This document shows, in pieces, positions 47,013 through 58,619 of a stretch of 64,000 bases of DNA. The notes below the pieces were generated by a model. That model did not search any database, was not told the origin of the DNA, and saw only the letters and a program-made list of their open reading frames with translations. Source of the stretch: Scatophagus argus (taxonomy: Eukaryota; Chordata; Actinopteri; Scatophagidae); the NCBI RefSeq assembly GCF_020382885.2, contig NC_058499.1, positions 22,305,872-22,369,871 of the forward strand. The letters are read 5' to 3'. Numbering within the stretch: the stretch's first letter is position 1; the number at the start of each line of letters is the position of its first letter. The position numbers and the translations under genes are program-made.

Positions 47013-48049
47013 TACACTCACACACTCTAAATCACGGGCCGAGAATGACCTGCCAAGCTCTATTATGCTACAAATGTAGTTTACCGGTTTCGAAATGTCA
47101 GAGATTGGAGCTCTTTCAGTCCATGACAACACTGTTGTGTTCTTCTTGTTTTGACGTTGAACCATAGAGTGAACTCACAGATAACGGCTGCTATGTTTGA
47201 CCTTGTTTTCTTAGATTTTGTTTCAAATAGATGGGACCTGTGAGACTGAAACAATAAACCAAGGGTGTCATGTACCATGATTTGCGTATACACTTGACTG
47301 TGAAAAATGTTTTAAAATGAATTTCAACAGTGAGCGTACTAGTAATAACATTAATAACTTTAAATCATTAAGAAGAGAATGAGAAGGCAAAAGGTGAACC
47401 TATTCAAACATCCTGAGCAGAAGTTAAAAGGCTCACGTAGATCTAATGTAGCTGGATTTTATTTTAACATAGCATTGTGTCTCCCCTTTTATATATCGAC
47501 TCAGGTGACTCAGCAGGTGGTTCTGTGCATGCATATGGGACAGGACAGCCTGTCATGGTGGCTAATCTTCTCATGGTCAGTTAGCTTGGTCTGTAGCAAA
47601 CCAAATCAGAATTCTTGGTTTGTAGCAACATCAGGTATTCATTTAGGAGCCAGATAATCCATTGTATTCTTTGCCAGTTAGAGAGGGTGCAGCTGGGGTC
47701 TGATACTAGAAATAGCTCACATTGCACAGGTGAGGAAACTCTTGTCCACGGAGATCCACTGGTGATCCTCAGAACCCCAGCCACTGAGCCACAGAGACAG
47801 CAGCACTGTTAGGTTTTCAATCTGAACAAACAATGGACTCACAATGCTAAACACAGAGATAAAGGTTTAACAGTTTAATTAGTAAATTGATCCAAAATAT
47901 GCAAAAAACAAGGCAAGATATTTCCAAAAGGAACAGAAGAGTGCAAACTGAATCCAGGCGTTGGTGTGGAGGAATGTGTGGTCAGGAAAGTTTCAAAGAT
48001 GGAGGGACACAAAGTCAGGTAAGTCAGGGAATATCATCACGACACATCA
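47011..48049. other. Intergenic DNA, no gene seen
   Basis: Open frames of 65-92 codons occur, but none has splice sites or recognisable protein content. The sequence leads up to the hAT element. Confidence 0.4.
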
Positions 48050-48057
48050 TCAGGTAC

Positions 48058-48743
48058 CAGTGGTGGGCCGTCAGGGCCAGCAAGGCCTTCTCTGCTGGCC
48101 TAAACACTATCAGAAGCACTGACCTACATTTACAACCTAAATTCTAATATTTGTTCCATGAAATTGTATTAATTTATTCCCAACAGTTTATTCTCTTCAT
48201 TTCGTAGCATTTCTCTCAACTACATCACTTCCACTACGTGTATGTGGATGTTCGATTTCTGTCCAATCAGATTTCAGCCTCTATATGTTGCCATGTCAGT
48301 CTAATCTGCCCAGGGCCCTCAGAATCAGTAGTGTTGTCCCACGCAATTTAATTTTATATTAGCCATTGACTGTTTTTTTAACCAGTCAGATTTCAGAATC
48401 CTCACTGTGACATTCTTCCGTCCTCTGATTGGTCGGTCAGAGCAAAAGCCACAGGGAATAGCAGTCCTGCACTGCTCCGGATGATGTACTTGGCAAAGTT
48501 GCGGTTGTAGTGTAGCGGTTTGGAGTTGTCTTAACTGTGTTTCTTGTTGTATTAATAATGGTAATTATCCTCAACACGTGAAGTTCCTCTCTCTCTAATG
48601 CCACGCCTTGCCATAATTGCGTTTTTGGATGGTATCTAAGTTTTTCTTATAATTGCGACGTGATAGTGCTTGTATTAAGAGGTGGACTAAGTCAGGTATG
48701 TCACCACTGAAGGCCCAGGTCCCAAATGCACAGCCCGCCACTG
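48058..48743. mobile_element. Nonautonomous hAT-type transposon with perfect target duplication
   Basis: The element begins CAGTGGTGGGCCGT and ends so that its reverse complement begins CAGTGGCGGGCTGT, 12 of 14 matching. It is flanked on both sides by the identical 8-mer TCAGGTAC (48050-48057 and 48744-48751). An 8-bp target duplication and CAGTGG termini are the signature of the hAT superfamily. At 686 bp with no long open frame it is a deletion derivative or MITE needing a transposase in trans. Subterminal GGCCTTC is also shared in inverted orientation. The exact duplication suggests relatively recent insertion. Confidence 0.88.
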
Positions 48744-49183
48744 TCAGGTACCAAAGAGACAAACGTGTTTTTCCACTGTTAGCTAGCTAATGTTCCCTTG
48801 GATGCAGTACAAAAAAAGGGTGGGGGAGTTTGAAGCGAAAAAGTAATGTTGAGACAATCTTGTGTCAGTAAAAGCTTCAAAGCGTGTGGTGAGGAAATAT
48901 GAGCCTGAATACATTAAATTTGACTTCATTATAGCAGGCAGTGATGCTTAGCTGAAGGTGGTAAAATCTTGTCCAACGAGGTACTAAAACCATTGAAGCT
49001 TCAGACACACTTCAACACAAAGCACCCAGGATGTGTTGGGAAAGCAAAGGAATATTTTTCAAGGAAAAGAGAGGCAAGTCTTTACAACATTAACAACTCA
49101 GTCAGAAGTCACTTTGAAAGCTTTGAAAGCTGGTTGCTGCTCATGTAGGTCATAGCAAGAAAACCTTTATGACCCCAGAGGAG

Positions 49184-49203
49184 TTTTTTTTTTTTTTTTT
49201 TTT
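49184..49203 (+). repeat. Poly-T run
   Basis: Twenty consecutive T residues. It could be the reverse-strand poly(A) tail of an old retroposon, but no adjacent body was recognised. Confidence 0.9.
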
Positions 49204-49209
49204 CTTTTC

Positions 49210-50080
49210 CTTCAGCCCCAGACATCCTCATCCAGATTTCATATACTACCGAATTCTGAAGGTGGGAGATGATGGATCCTTGATGCTGCGTCATCAGACC
49301 TAGCCTCAGATGATCAAGTTCAAATTAGTATACAGTATTGTGATTAGAATCATGAGGAAAAATTCAGCTCAGACTGCACAAATTTCATGGTACTTAAAGT
49401 AAAGATATCCTATTATTGTCTTTAGAGTCATATAGTTTTTATTCAGAAGACAGGAGTGCAGACAGCGATGGCAGTCATGATTAAATGGTGAAATGGACAA
49501 GTGATCCCACTCACTGGCCCATTAAACACTCAGACATATCTCAGGTCTGTCTGTTTTGATAGTTAGACAGCAGGGACACAAATGAATGTGTATATTGTGA
49601 TTCCATTAGCATAGCCAGTGTCATTTTCCCACTCTTTACAGCCCATGGCCTCTGTGGTTTTCCATGGATTGGTCTGCTCAGAGACCCACTGCCCTCTCCC
49701 TAGAGAGGACATTCCCAACAGGGGGACACGTCTCAATGACCCCCTGGTATGTTGGAGGGACAAGACCTAGGAGATAAAGAGTGAATAGAAGAACAAAACA
49801 AATACAATCAAAATGGAAATTTTACGATCCCACTGGAGGGTATTAATTTTCTGTTCTCACTTTCCACAAGTAAGAAGAAAGAGAGAAAAAGATATAAATA
49901 TAAAAATGGCAGGAAAGTAGGCCCTTTGAGACAATGTTTCAATTATGAGAGTCTGATTCTGACCAAGTAATGGTCTGGTGGTTGCAATTTTGTGTTTTGT
50001 ATTAACAACACAATCAAAAAAAACAATCATGACTTGTAGTGTTTGCATATCACTATTAACTCTCAGATTCCAGATACAGT
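49210..50080. other. Intergenic DNA, no gene seen
   Basis: No coding exon, RNA or transposon end recognised. Confidence 0.4.
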
Positions 50081-50084
50081 GTAC

Positions 50085-50204
50085 CAAGTTAAAAACAAAG
50101 TCAAAACCAACCAAAACCAACAATCCCAAGTCAAATCTCAAGTCAAGACTGACAAGTCCCAAGTCAAACTACAAGTCAAGATGCCATAGAGTCCCAAGTT
50201 GAGT
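50085..50204 (-). repeat. GACTTG/AAGTC-rich degenerate tandem repeat (copy B)
   Basis: CCCAAGTCAAATCTCAAGTC, ACAAGTCCCAAGTC and similar words repeat irregularly. It is the same repeat vocabulary as 33173-33290 but in opposite orientation, 17 kb away. Confidence 0.6.
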
Positions 50205-51342
50205 TTTTTCTGCCTGTTGATCTCCACTAACAAAGGCATCTTTCACTCCAGCTTGCCCACCATTCCTCCACCTCCACCATGTGGATTCCCTTTGATCCAC
50301 ATCATTAGTTGAACTGAGTATGAAAATAGAAATGGGTAGTTTTTCATATGTTGTTAAAAGTTATGTGGATGATTACTGACGGTGCAGAAGTCATTTTTCA
50401 TTTCATTGTTACCTCTAATTAGTTTGCCCTCAGCCTCACTCTGCAGGTTGTTATGGTTGCATACTGCCCTGCACAACACTCCATGTTTAGCAAAGGGGAG
50501 CCATGACAGTAGCTTAACCAAATAATGCAAACTTGCTTCCACTCCACTTACCTCAGCAGACTGTGGGTCCACAAATCCAACAAAATAGTTCAGTTGATCT
50601 CACTCCTCAGTGCCCTGCTGTATTTAACTTCACAAGTCCTCCTCCAGGCTACACATGTATACGTATGTTCAGTACTGTGTGGGAGGCCTGGTTGCAGATG
50701 GAGTCTGTAGCTGTGTGTTCTTTGAGTGCTAAACAGTGCTGCTGTTGTAGAAAGTTGAAAATGTTTTTCTCTATGGGCTGTGTTTTAAAGCCAAGGTTCA
50801 TTTTTCTATTTTGAGACTTAACATTCACATTCTGTTGACCAGTAATTTTAGAAACGGCTCCAATGGCTGATTTACTGATACACAGAGGTCAGCACTTTGA
50901 TTTACTCACTTCCTGCAGTGCCTGTCTGTTATTTGTTCTCATGTTTTTTCCTCTTTTAATGGTTTTTCATGACTGGTAAACATTTTCCATTGTAGATAAG
51001 TCTTTCTCCTCTTTTAGCTGATTGATAACCATACATTTTGGCAACTTTAAAAAAAATGATGTGAGAATTATATGCAAGTAACTAACAACTAAGATTCTTG
51101 ACAACAAATGTGTTAGACAAAGGTCACAAGGTTGATTATTCATGTAAGTGAAGGTCAGTTTTCTTTTTTTTCTGAAAACTGCCTTTTGATGACTAATTAA
51201 TAAAATGATGGATAAAGTGTTTTTTTCTTTCAAATAAGTATTTGGTGGGAGGCAGTAATGCAAGTTGATAGCAATCTGTTAGTTGTTGATTGATGCCGTT
51301 CAGTGCAGTCCTTAATGACCTGTCAGATTGTGGGGAAAAATG

Positions 51343-51355
51343 AGGTCAAAGGTCA
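51343..51355 (+). promoter_or_regulatory. Perfect DR1 nuclear-receptor element
   Basis: AGGTCAAAGGTCA is two exact AGGTCA half-sites in direct orientation with one spacer base, the consensus for HNF4, COUP-TF and RXR heterodimers such as PPAR/RXR. It lies in intergenic DNA with no adjacent coding exon. A target gene cannot be named from the window. Confidence 0.4.
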
Positions 51356-51989
51356 TCGGATTCAGATCAGCGGTGCTCCTGCCCACTGCCACTGTGGTCA
51401 TCTCTCTCCGTGTCTCTGAAAAAGACAAACGGTGTTTATTTTTCGTGTGCTTCTTCGTGTCGGAAGTGAAGTCGGGCTGTCCTCCAAGAGTAACATGTGG
51501 AACTAGAAATAGAAAGTTGTGATTTGAAGGGGAGTCATGATGAAAAGAAAACAGACAATAGAGATGCTGAGACAACTGCACAAAGTAGAACAATCTGGTG
51601 GGCTGCAAAGGCTCTATTTTTTCTCTGAGCTCAGAACTATTTAAGGAACCGTAGTCCACACTGACTGCTGAGCTCACCGAATGTTCCCAATGTTTTGAGG
51701 TAAAAATATATGATCATTTCCCATCAGAAGCTTTGTCTCAGCATGAGATACTTTCAGACTACAGGACCAAACCACAGTGTTAAAACAATCTATTATTACT
51801 CTTGATGACTGAGCCCATACCCCACCATCATCATTCCCTGTCAGTCCATTTGTTATTAAAGTTCTGGAATGTGTCTGGCACTTCATCATGGTGAGCAGTG
51901 CTGAGCAGTCACTCTGCAGCAGGAGGCCGCATGACTGAGCTACATGCTTACCCCCCTTTAACACACACACGCACACATTCTATAACAAA

Positions 51990-53100
51990 TACATAGGTAC
52001 ACACTCCGTCCAGTGAGCACATATTAAATGAGTCCACACACGTACTGTAAGTAGACACATACATACAAGCTGATGGATGGTCTGAGTGCAGCGATGTTGT
52101 TTGTCTGGCAGGGGACGACGGGTGTCAAATGCACTTCTGTGTTTTCAAACTTGCGTCCCAGCTGCTTATCTGCTTAAAGTGAACTAGACTCCCGTTTTCA
52201 TGCCATACATGTAGCTCCAGCTAATTGGGATGGACGTACTGAAGTTATTTTCTTAACTGCACTGGTTTGGTATCTTGGTGAGTTGCCTTGTGCCCCTGGG
52301 GAAGGAGGGGTGTGGTAGAGGGCGTGGTTTTCTGCAATCTTGGTGCCAAGAAGGAGTGTGTTTCATCCGCTGCCTGTCTCAAGAGAGCATGTCAATACCT
52401 CAAAACACTTCTATTTTACTTTGGTAATTTTGTTTGGTGAAGACACAGCTATATGAACCTCTCTGCATTCACTGTACTTTTTTTTAAGTGATTCCTGGGT
52501 GTCCTAAAGCATATTGTAAAAACAGTAGTGGCTTAACTGGAGACTTTGACTGAGCTAACGGTAAATTGAAATAAACACAGTAATTAAGGCGATCGTAGCT
52601 GTGTGTGTAACTTAACACTAAACATTAGCATGCTAGAGTAATGTGAGCAACATGGCAATTGTTTAAATTAACCAGAATAATTGAAATTTTGTTTGGAAAA
52701 GGAAGGGAGCAAAGGAAAAGACGAAGTTTAGCCGGTTTAGGAGTATGAACATTTTCTTGTAGTGAAACCCTTCTTTTAAGTGAGGACAAGCCAAGAATGT
52801 TGCATTTTTTTGTGAAAGACTTTCAGTTGACCAGCCGGTGAACCCAACACACATACATAAACAGTCCTTCCTGCGTGTGCTGATATCTGTTTCAGTGCTT
52901 TTCTCAGTTTTCTTGCCAGCAGGGTCATCTGTCCCGCTCTGTCTCCCTGTTTGCTACTTTATTGTGCTGGTTGGCTGACTGACTCTGGCTCATTATGAGC
53001 AGGTGACAAGGACAAGATGAAGATGGAGGGTTAATGTTAGATCACTGGAGCCTGAGAGTCATGTAATAGTCCATTGTGGAAGAGTGGGAGGAAACTGACT
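51990..53100. other. Intergenic DNA, no gene seen
   Basis: No coding exon recognised. Locally GC-richer sequence near 52270-52340 contains GGGGAAGGAGGGG and GAGGGCGTGG, a GC/KLF/EGR-like cluster without a clear promoter. Confidence 0.35.
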
Positions 53101-53764
53101 TAGTCTCTGTTTTTTATATATATATGTTATATGTATTTTTCCGTTAGATGTAGCGCTATTTATCTATCTAGATTGTTTTGGTGTCAGTCGCAGAGTTTTG
53201 TACATGTCAGCTGTAGACATGTCTGCCTTGGCTTATGGTGTTCAGATTTCCAAAAAATACATTTGAAAAACTCAGCGATGTCTCTTTCCAGATATCATGA
53301 TGTGGTTACTTAAGATAAGCTCTCCATGAGTCAGCTAGAGTCTGGTTTTCATGAGTATCTTATGGATGGATGAGAGGCTAAGCTAGCTAACATCTCAGCA
53401 CAGTTGATGAGCATGTCATGTCGAGCACGAAATTCTCATGCATGAACAAATGCTTGTTTCCTTCTGAGCAGTGATACGGTAGAAAGAAAATAGTTCCTAA
53501 ATCAAACTGCTCACAGCAAGGTCTAAGCATAATAAGAATAATTCTGGTTTATAACAATTTAGGTCTTAATTCTGTGGTTTTGGCCTTCATTTCTGTTATA
53601 ATATATAATATAGTATCACCATAGTTTATGAAATACTTTGCGCCTGCACTATGTTTCTTTGACTGAATGAAACACACTCCCATGCTGGAGTTGCAGTGGT
53701 GATTGGGGCAGATGATGGGCTTACATTTCCAGGACTCCCACACCAGAATCCAAGATCTGAATCC

Positions 53765-53850
53765 TGTTTTTGGTTAGGCTTAGGAGACAAAAGAGCTTTG
53801 GTTATAGTTAGGAAAAGATCCTAATTTTGCTTATGTTGTAATAAGAATCA
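53765..53850 (+). repeat. GGTTAGG-containing dispersed repeat fragment
   Basis: TTTTGGTTAGGCTTAGGAGA followed by GGTTATAGTTAGGAAAAGAT resembles a common fish repeat built of GGTTAGG and GGAAAAGATC words. It is interstitial, not telomeric. Confidence 0.4.
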
Positions 53851-54107
53851 TTTTGTGAAATAATGCCAACATTTAATCTTTACAATTTGTTTGCATGGGC
53901 ATGAGTTTTGAATCCTTAACTCAGACTGATGATTATATTATCATCATATATTTTATTAACATGTCTATTTGTATTTTTCTGTGTTTTTTTAAATAATTAT
54001 TTTCAATTTATTTGGGGTTGTTGGACTCCTAATAAATGTGAACAGGAACTTGTGGCTTACTCTTCTATTTTTTTTCTCACTGCATCATCATTCCTGCTTA
54101 GAATGTC

Positions 54108-54111
<4 letters not shown>

Positions 54112-54166
<55 letters not shown>
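54112..54166 (+). repeat. (TG)n microsatellite
   Basis: Perfect TG run of about 27 units, the longest in the window. Frames reading poly-(CV) through it are artefacts. Confidence 0.95.
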
Positions 54167-54169
<3 letters not shown>

Positions 54170-54601
54170 GTAGTCACGGCAACAAAATTAGCTCCATCCA
54201 TCACCACCCAGCTGTTAGATAGTGTAGCCTTGACAGACTTACTTTCGCTGCACACACTAGTCGCATTCCGCTTTTGTCTTTTATCTTTACCATTTCCGAT
54301 CCTCCGTGCTTACGAGGGCCTAAAAAGTCGTTTCTTTCTGCTCTTAAAGCTTAATGTGTTTAGGACAGGGACATAATGCAGGTTATCAGCATCTGTTATA
54401 TCACCTGAGGAAACTCAGGAAGGATCAGTTGTTGGCTGAAGGCAGAAAGAGTTTGATCTCAGTCTGTTCATTTCTGTATTTATAACTTTGTTTTACCAGT
54501 AGACTGTCCTTATCAGACAAGAGTCAATTCTGCTTTTGTGTGTTTATATGAAGTCTATTTTGTTTTTTTCCATCCCAGTATATCTGCCCTTCTTCTGAAC
54601 A

Positions 54602-54619
54602 TGACCTGCACAAAGGTCA
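54602..54619 (+). promoter_or_regulatory. Perfect ER6 nuclear-receptor element
   Basis: TGACCT, six bases, then AGGTCA: two exact half-sites as an everted repeat with a 6-base spacer, the arrangement bound by PXR/CAR/VDR-RXR dimers. It is 3.2 kb from the DR1 element and far from any recognised exon. Confidence 0.3.
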
Positions 54620-54699
54620 AACCCTGCCTACATGTCGCTCCAACAGTTTCAGGCTCAAATAAATGTTATCGTGTTGTATACATGGTTCAAATCTGACGG

Positions 54700-56900
54700 A
54701 AGTTACGTGATGATAAGGCCTGCACAGGCTGCATTCTTGTTTTAATTGATGGATGGTATGATGACGACCAACACAAGGCCTTAGTTAACAAAATATTTTA
54801 CCAAAGGCTGATGAATTACCAGTTCTTTTCAGTCTGTTTTAGCAACGGACAATTTCAAGTGTCTGTTGAGTTAAATCAAAGGCATTTCAAGTGGATCAAA
54901 TGTTTGAATCTATTTTCAGATGTATATTAACTCATGTCTGCAGCTTCAGATTGTGTCAGTAGATTTGGCTGGATGTTAAGGAGAGAGCTGTGATTTGCTG
55001 CTCCACTATTCAACTCTGAAAATATATATACATACTGATTTAGAAGATCTTCCTTCAGCACTGTCCACTGGGAGACAGAGATAGTATCTTTGAAGAATTG
55101 TCTGCAACAACCAGAGCATAACTTACTTCACACGGCCTGGTAAAACTGATAGCAAGCCCACATCTGTGTGTGTGTCTTGGAATCTTTTTGTATGTTTCTA
55201 CTTCACCCCGTGTCCTCTTTTCAACTTCTGTCTTGACAAAGACATCAGTATAGCCGTCTCATTTTTTTCTGTGGAAATCAACACTTAAATAAAAACACAG
55301 GAAGTTTCTTTCATGTGGATTATTACTGAGTTACTGCTGCCTGTTGCAGGAGGTCAGTCGCTAAATCAGCTAATACCATTTTCACAAGAAATTGAGATAT
55401 CGGTCACCGGACAAATCAAAAATACAAGAACTAATGTTCTCGCAATAATCAATGCTTTTGACTTATTAGTGGCTCAGCTGACTTTTCGTACTTTGGTGGG
55501 TCTAAATTTCTGCTGTTAAAAAAAAAACAACAAAAAAAAAAACCATGGTGTGGTTAGCCTAGCCGTGCGTGAAGTCTGCAAACAGAGGGAAACAGCTAAC
55601 CTGTCTCCGTCAAAGCCTCAAAAATATTTTCAACATCTTGAAAATATTTCAGGTGTTGTAAATTTGCAAATTTTAAAATAACAGTTTGTGGGTTTTGTGC
55701 ATGTGCAGAGACCAACACCAAAAGCTGTGGTATTTTTCAAGAAACCACTCTAATACGCAACTTGTGCTAGATGTATTAAATGGCAGTATGTAAACAGTGA
55801 ATGTGAAATGTGAAAGGGGTCACTCAGTGACTCAAAAAAATTAAACTCAAATTTGTTTTGTAAGCACATTCCCCAAAATTGGGTTAGGTTAGTTAAAAGC
55901 AAAAATGTTAAGTTCATCTAGCTTAATGAACTTGTATTACAGTAACCCAGTGATTGTGAATTGAGTCAACTAACACAAATTACTTCTACTATTCAAAGGC
56001 TACATAATTTACATTTGTTCTTTCAATGTATATGTTGTAGCAAATTCTGTTTTAGCTTTTTGTTGCATTGTTTTTAGTGTAGCTTTTGATTCAATAATTC
56101 ATAAAAAAGGCAAAATTGAGAGAAAATTCGTTAATGCTTCATTACACTCAGTTCCAGCAGGGGAGAGTTATTTCAAGCCATAACTCCTTTGTTTTATGAG
56201 TATTTGTGTTTGTGCATGTGTGTGTGTTTGTAGTTCATTCAAGGTTGCCTAAATACCAGAGTGTTTCAATAACCAAGACTGCAGCTGGTAGTACCACTCT
56301 TTTAATATCTTTCTTTCTTGGATGTAGTCCAATATCCTCTGAATAACACTAAGCCCTGAATTCTCCCTTTTATATTATTTTCAAGGTGGCTGGTGTTTAC
56401 TCCAACATGTTCAGATAGATAGTGGAATCCAGCTCACCACCTGTGTTTTTCAGGGAGTGTCTCTGTCCTCTGCAGGTCATAAATCTGAAACCAACATTGA
56501 CCAAAGAAAACATTATTCAGAGGTTGAGGGTCGCTTAGTTCACTCACAACCATTAATTATCACTGTCAGTGAAATGAAAGTGTCTGAAAGCTTAAAAGGT
56601 GTTAATTTTAGATTCAGTATGTTTGTAGAGAGATGCTTTTTGCCCAGTTTGCTGCCCGTTGCTTGAAATGACCATTATGCATCTGTTGTCAGCTTGCGCT
56701 TTCTGTCTGTAACCCTCCTCATCCTCACTCTTTGTGCCTCTGATCTGACTGTGAGTCATCAGACCTAGGGAGTGTTGCAGGGGAAATGTGCAAACTTTGA
56801 GCCAACTTTACTAAGTGTACGACTGCCTAAAAAAACTTGTTGCTGATTCAGTTTCGTAACACCAGTAGCTCATCTTTCTTCATAATCCTACTTCCCTCCT
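54700..56900. other. Intergenic DNA, no gene seen
   Basis: AT-rich sequence with short A-rich runs (about 55516-55543). No recognised gene or transposon. Confidence 0.4.
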
Positions 56901-58245
56901 GACACCCCCTTGCTGGACAGTCTACAGATTTTCCCTCTCTTTCAAGCCTCAGATGCACCAAACCAACATCATAGAACGAGAGACGACAAAGGCTGCCTCG
57001 TGTGCCGCCTCACCTCGTCTGTGTCAGGGCCAAATAGATGCACTTGAACACACCGCAAAGACTATAGCTGACGGCCAACGGGCTCTGCAGCGCCTGCATG
57101 GGATGAAATATCTCTCCATACCAGCACGTGGCAGTAGTCTGCGTTCAGCAGTGAAAAAGGGAAACCAGAGGACAGGGACTAGAACAGCTGATATTCAAAG
57201 CAGCATTTGCCTTTCACGCCACTTTTGCTCACTTAGACCGTTTCAGTTGGTGTTCAGTTGCTTCATTCTAGATGGCCCTGTTGTTGTTGTGAAAATAGTT
57301 GTGTATTAGAATAACTGTGCACAGATTTGCTTAGCTGTAGAGTCAATCGGAGTGATGTCAACATAGTCTGTCTTCCAAAAAGATGTTAACGAGGGCCCAC
57401 TAGTGCCAAGCGTGCAGGACATACCAGAAAAACTATTGCCACAGATGCTCACCAACAGCCTGACGCTGGCCGATGGCTGACTGTCTGCTTAGTGTGTCAG
57501 GACAAGAGTTAAAGTGCAAAACAAGATGATTCCCATCTGATGGACTCTCTTCTGTGGTGTAACCAGCTGAGTTCTTCTCTTGCTATACTGTCTGATGTCC
57601 ACGTGTTCATTAATAATAGTACAATAGGGTGTTGTGGAAGTTACTGTGGGTGTTTGGAGTTCTGTCTATGGCTACTGTTTCATATGGCCAAGACAAACAC
57701 TAAAGTATGAGGAGGAGAGTAACTTTAAACTTGAACTGCTGTCTTTTCCTTGTACTTCTTTTTTCCTTTCGCACATTTTTTTTTATTTTCATCTTTTTTT
57801 ATTGAAATGCTTGTCAAAAACTGTACTTCTTTCCAGTAAGTTTGGTCAACACAAAGTAATACGGAAAAAGTAATCTCTTTGTTGCCATATGATCAACAGC
57901 TCATCCTTCCTGCTTCATATCAGTAAAACAGGAGGATCCAGGATGAACACACACACAGACACACACACGTGCTTTGTCTGTCAGAAGAGCTGAGAAGAAC
58001 CATCTAGGCCCCAGCTGATCCAGACACAACCTGCTAAAACAATGGAGGGCTTCACACATAAAAATACTGTATACAGAAGGTACACCTGGGCTGAAATGAT
58101 CACACACATATAGAAGGTACATGTACTTGCATTGCAGGTCATGTGCTTCACTGATCTCTCACTGTAGAGTACATGATTTATAATATTAAAATGTGTACAT
58201 AAAATATTTCCATTATATCACATAATTTTGTCATCAAGTCTGTAA

Positions 58246-58608
58246 TCCATCCATCCATTTTTATACCACTTTATCCATCAGGCTTGCAGGGGTGCTGGAG
58301 CCTATCCCAGCTGACTACAGGTGAAAGGCAGGGTTCACCCTGGACAAGTCGCCAGTCAATCACAGCGCTGACACACAAAGACAGACAACCACACACACAC
58401 ACACACCTAGGGGCAGCGTAGAGTAGCCAGTTAACCTAATGTGCATGTCTTTGGTATTGTGGGAGGAAGCCGGAGTACCCGGAGAAAACACACGGATGAA
58501 CAGGGAGAACATGCAAACTCCACATAGAAGGGCCCAGACCGGGATTCAGACCTGGAACCCTCTTGCTATGAGACAACAGTGCTAACCACCATGTCACTGT
58601 GCCGCCCC
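58246..58608 (-). mobile_element. tRNA-derived SINE (copy 2), degraded B box
   Basis: Same family and orientation as 39800-40169, with shared body words AATGTGCATGTCTTTGGTAT, GGAGGAAGCCGGAGTACCCG and TCGCCAGTCAATCACAG. Its B box has decayed to GGTCTGAATCC, so it is unlikely to be transcribed by Pol III. The tail is again an ATGGATGG array. No target duplication could be seen. Confidence 0.7.
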
Positions 58609-58619
58609 TATAGTTATAT

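Noticed and set aside
46953..47165. Frame encoding an Arg-Glu repeat protein
   Set aside because: Produced entirely by a CT/GA microsatellite.
39800..58608. Segmental duplication linking 39.8 and 58.3 kb
   Set aside because: Similarity is confined to the SINE body of about 365 bp; the flanks are unrelated, so it is two independent insertions.
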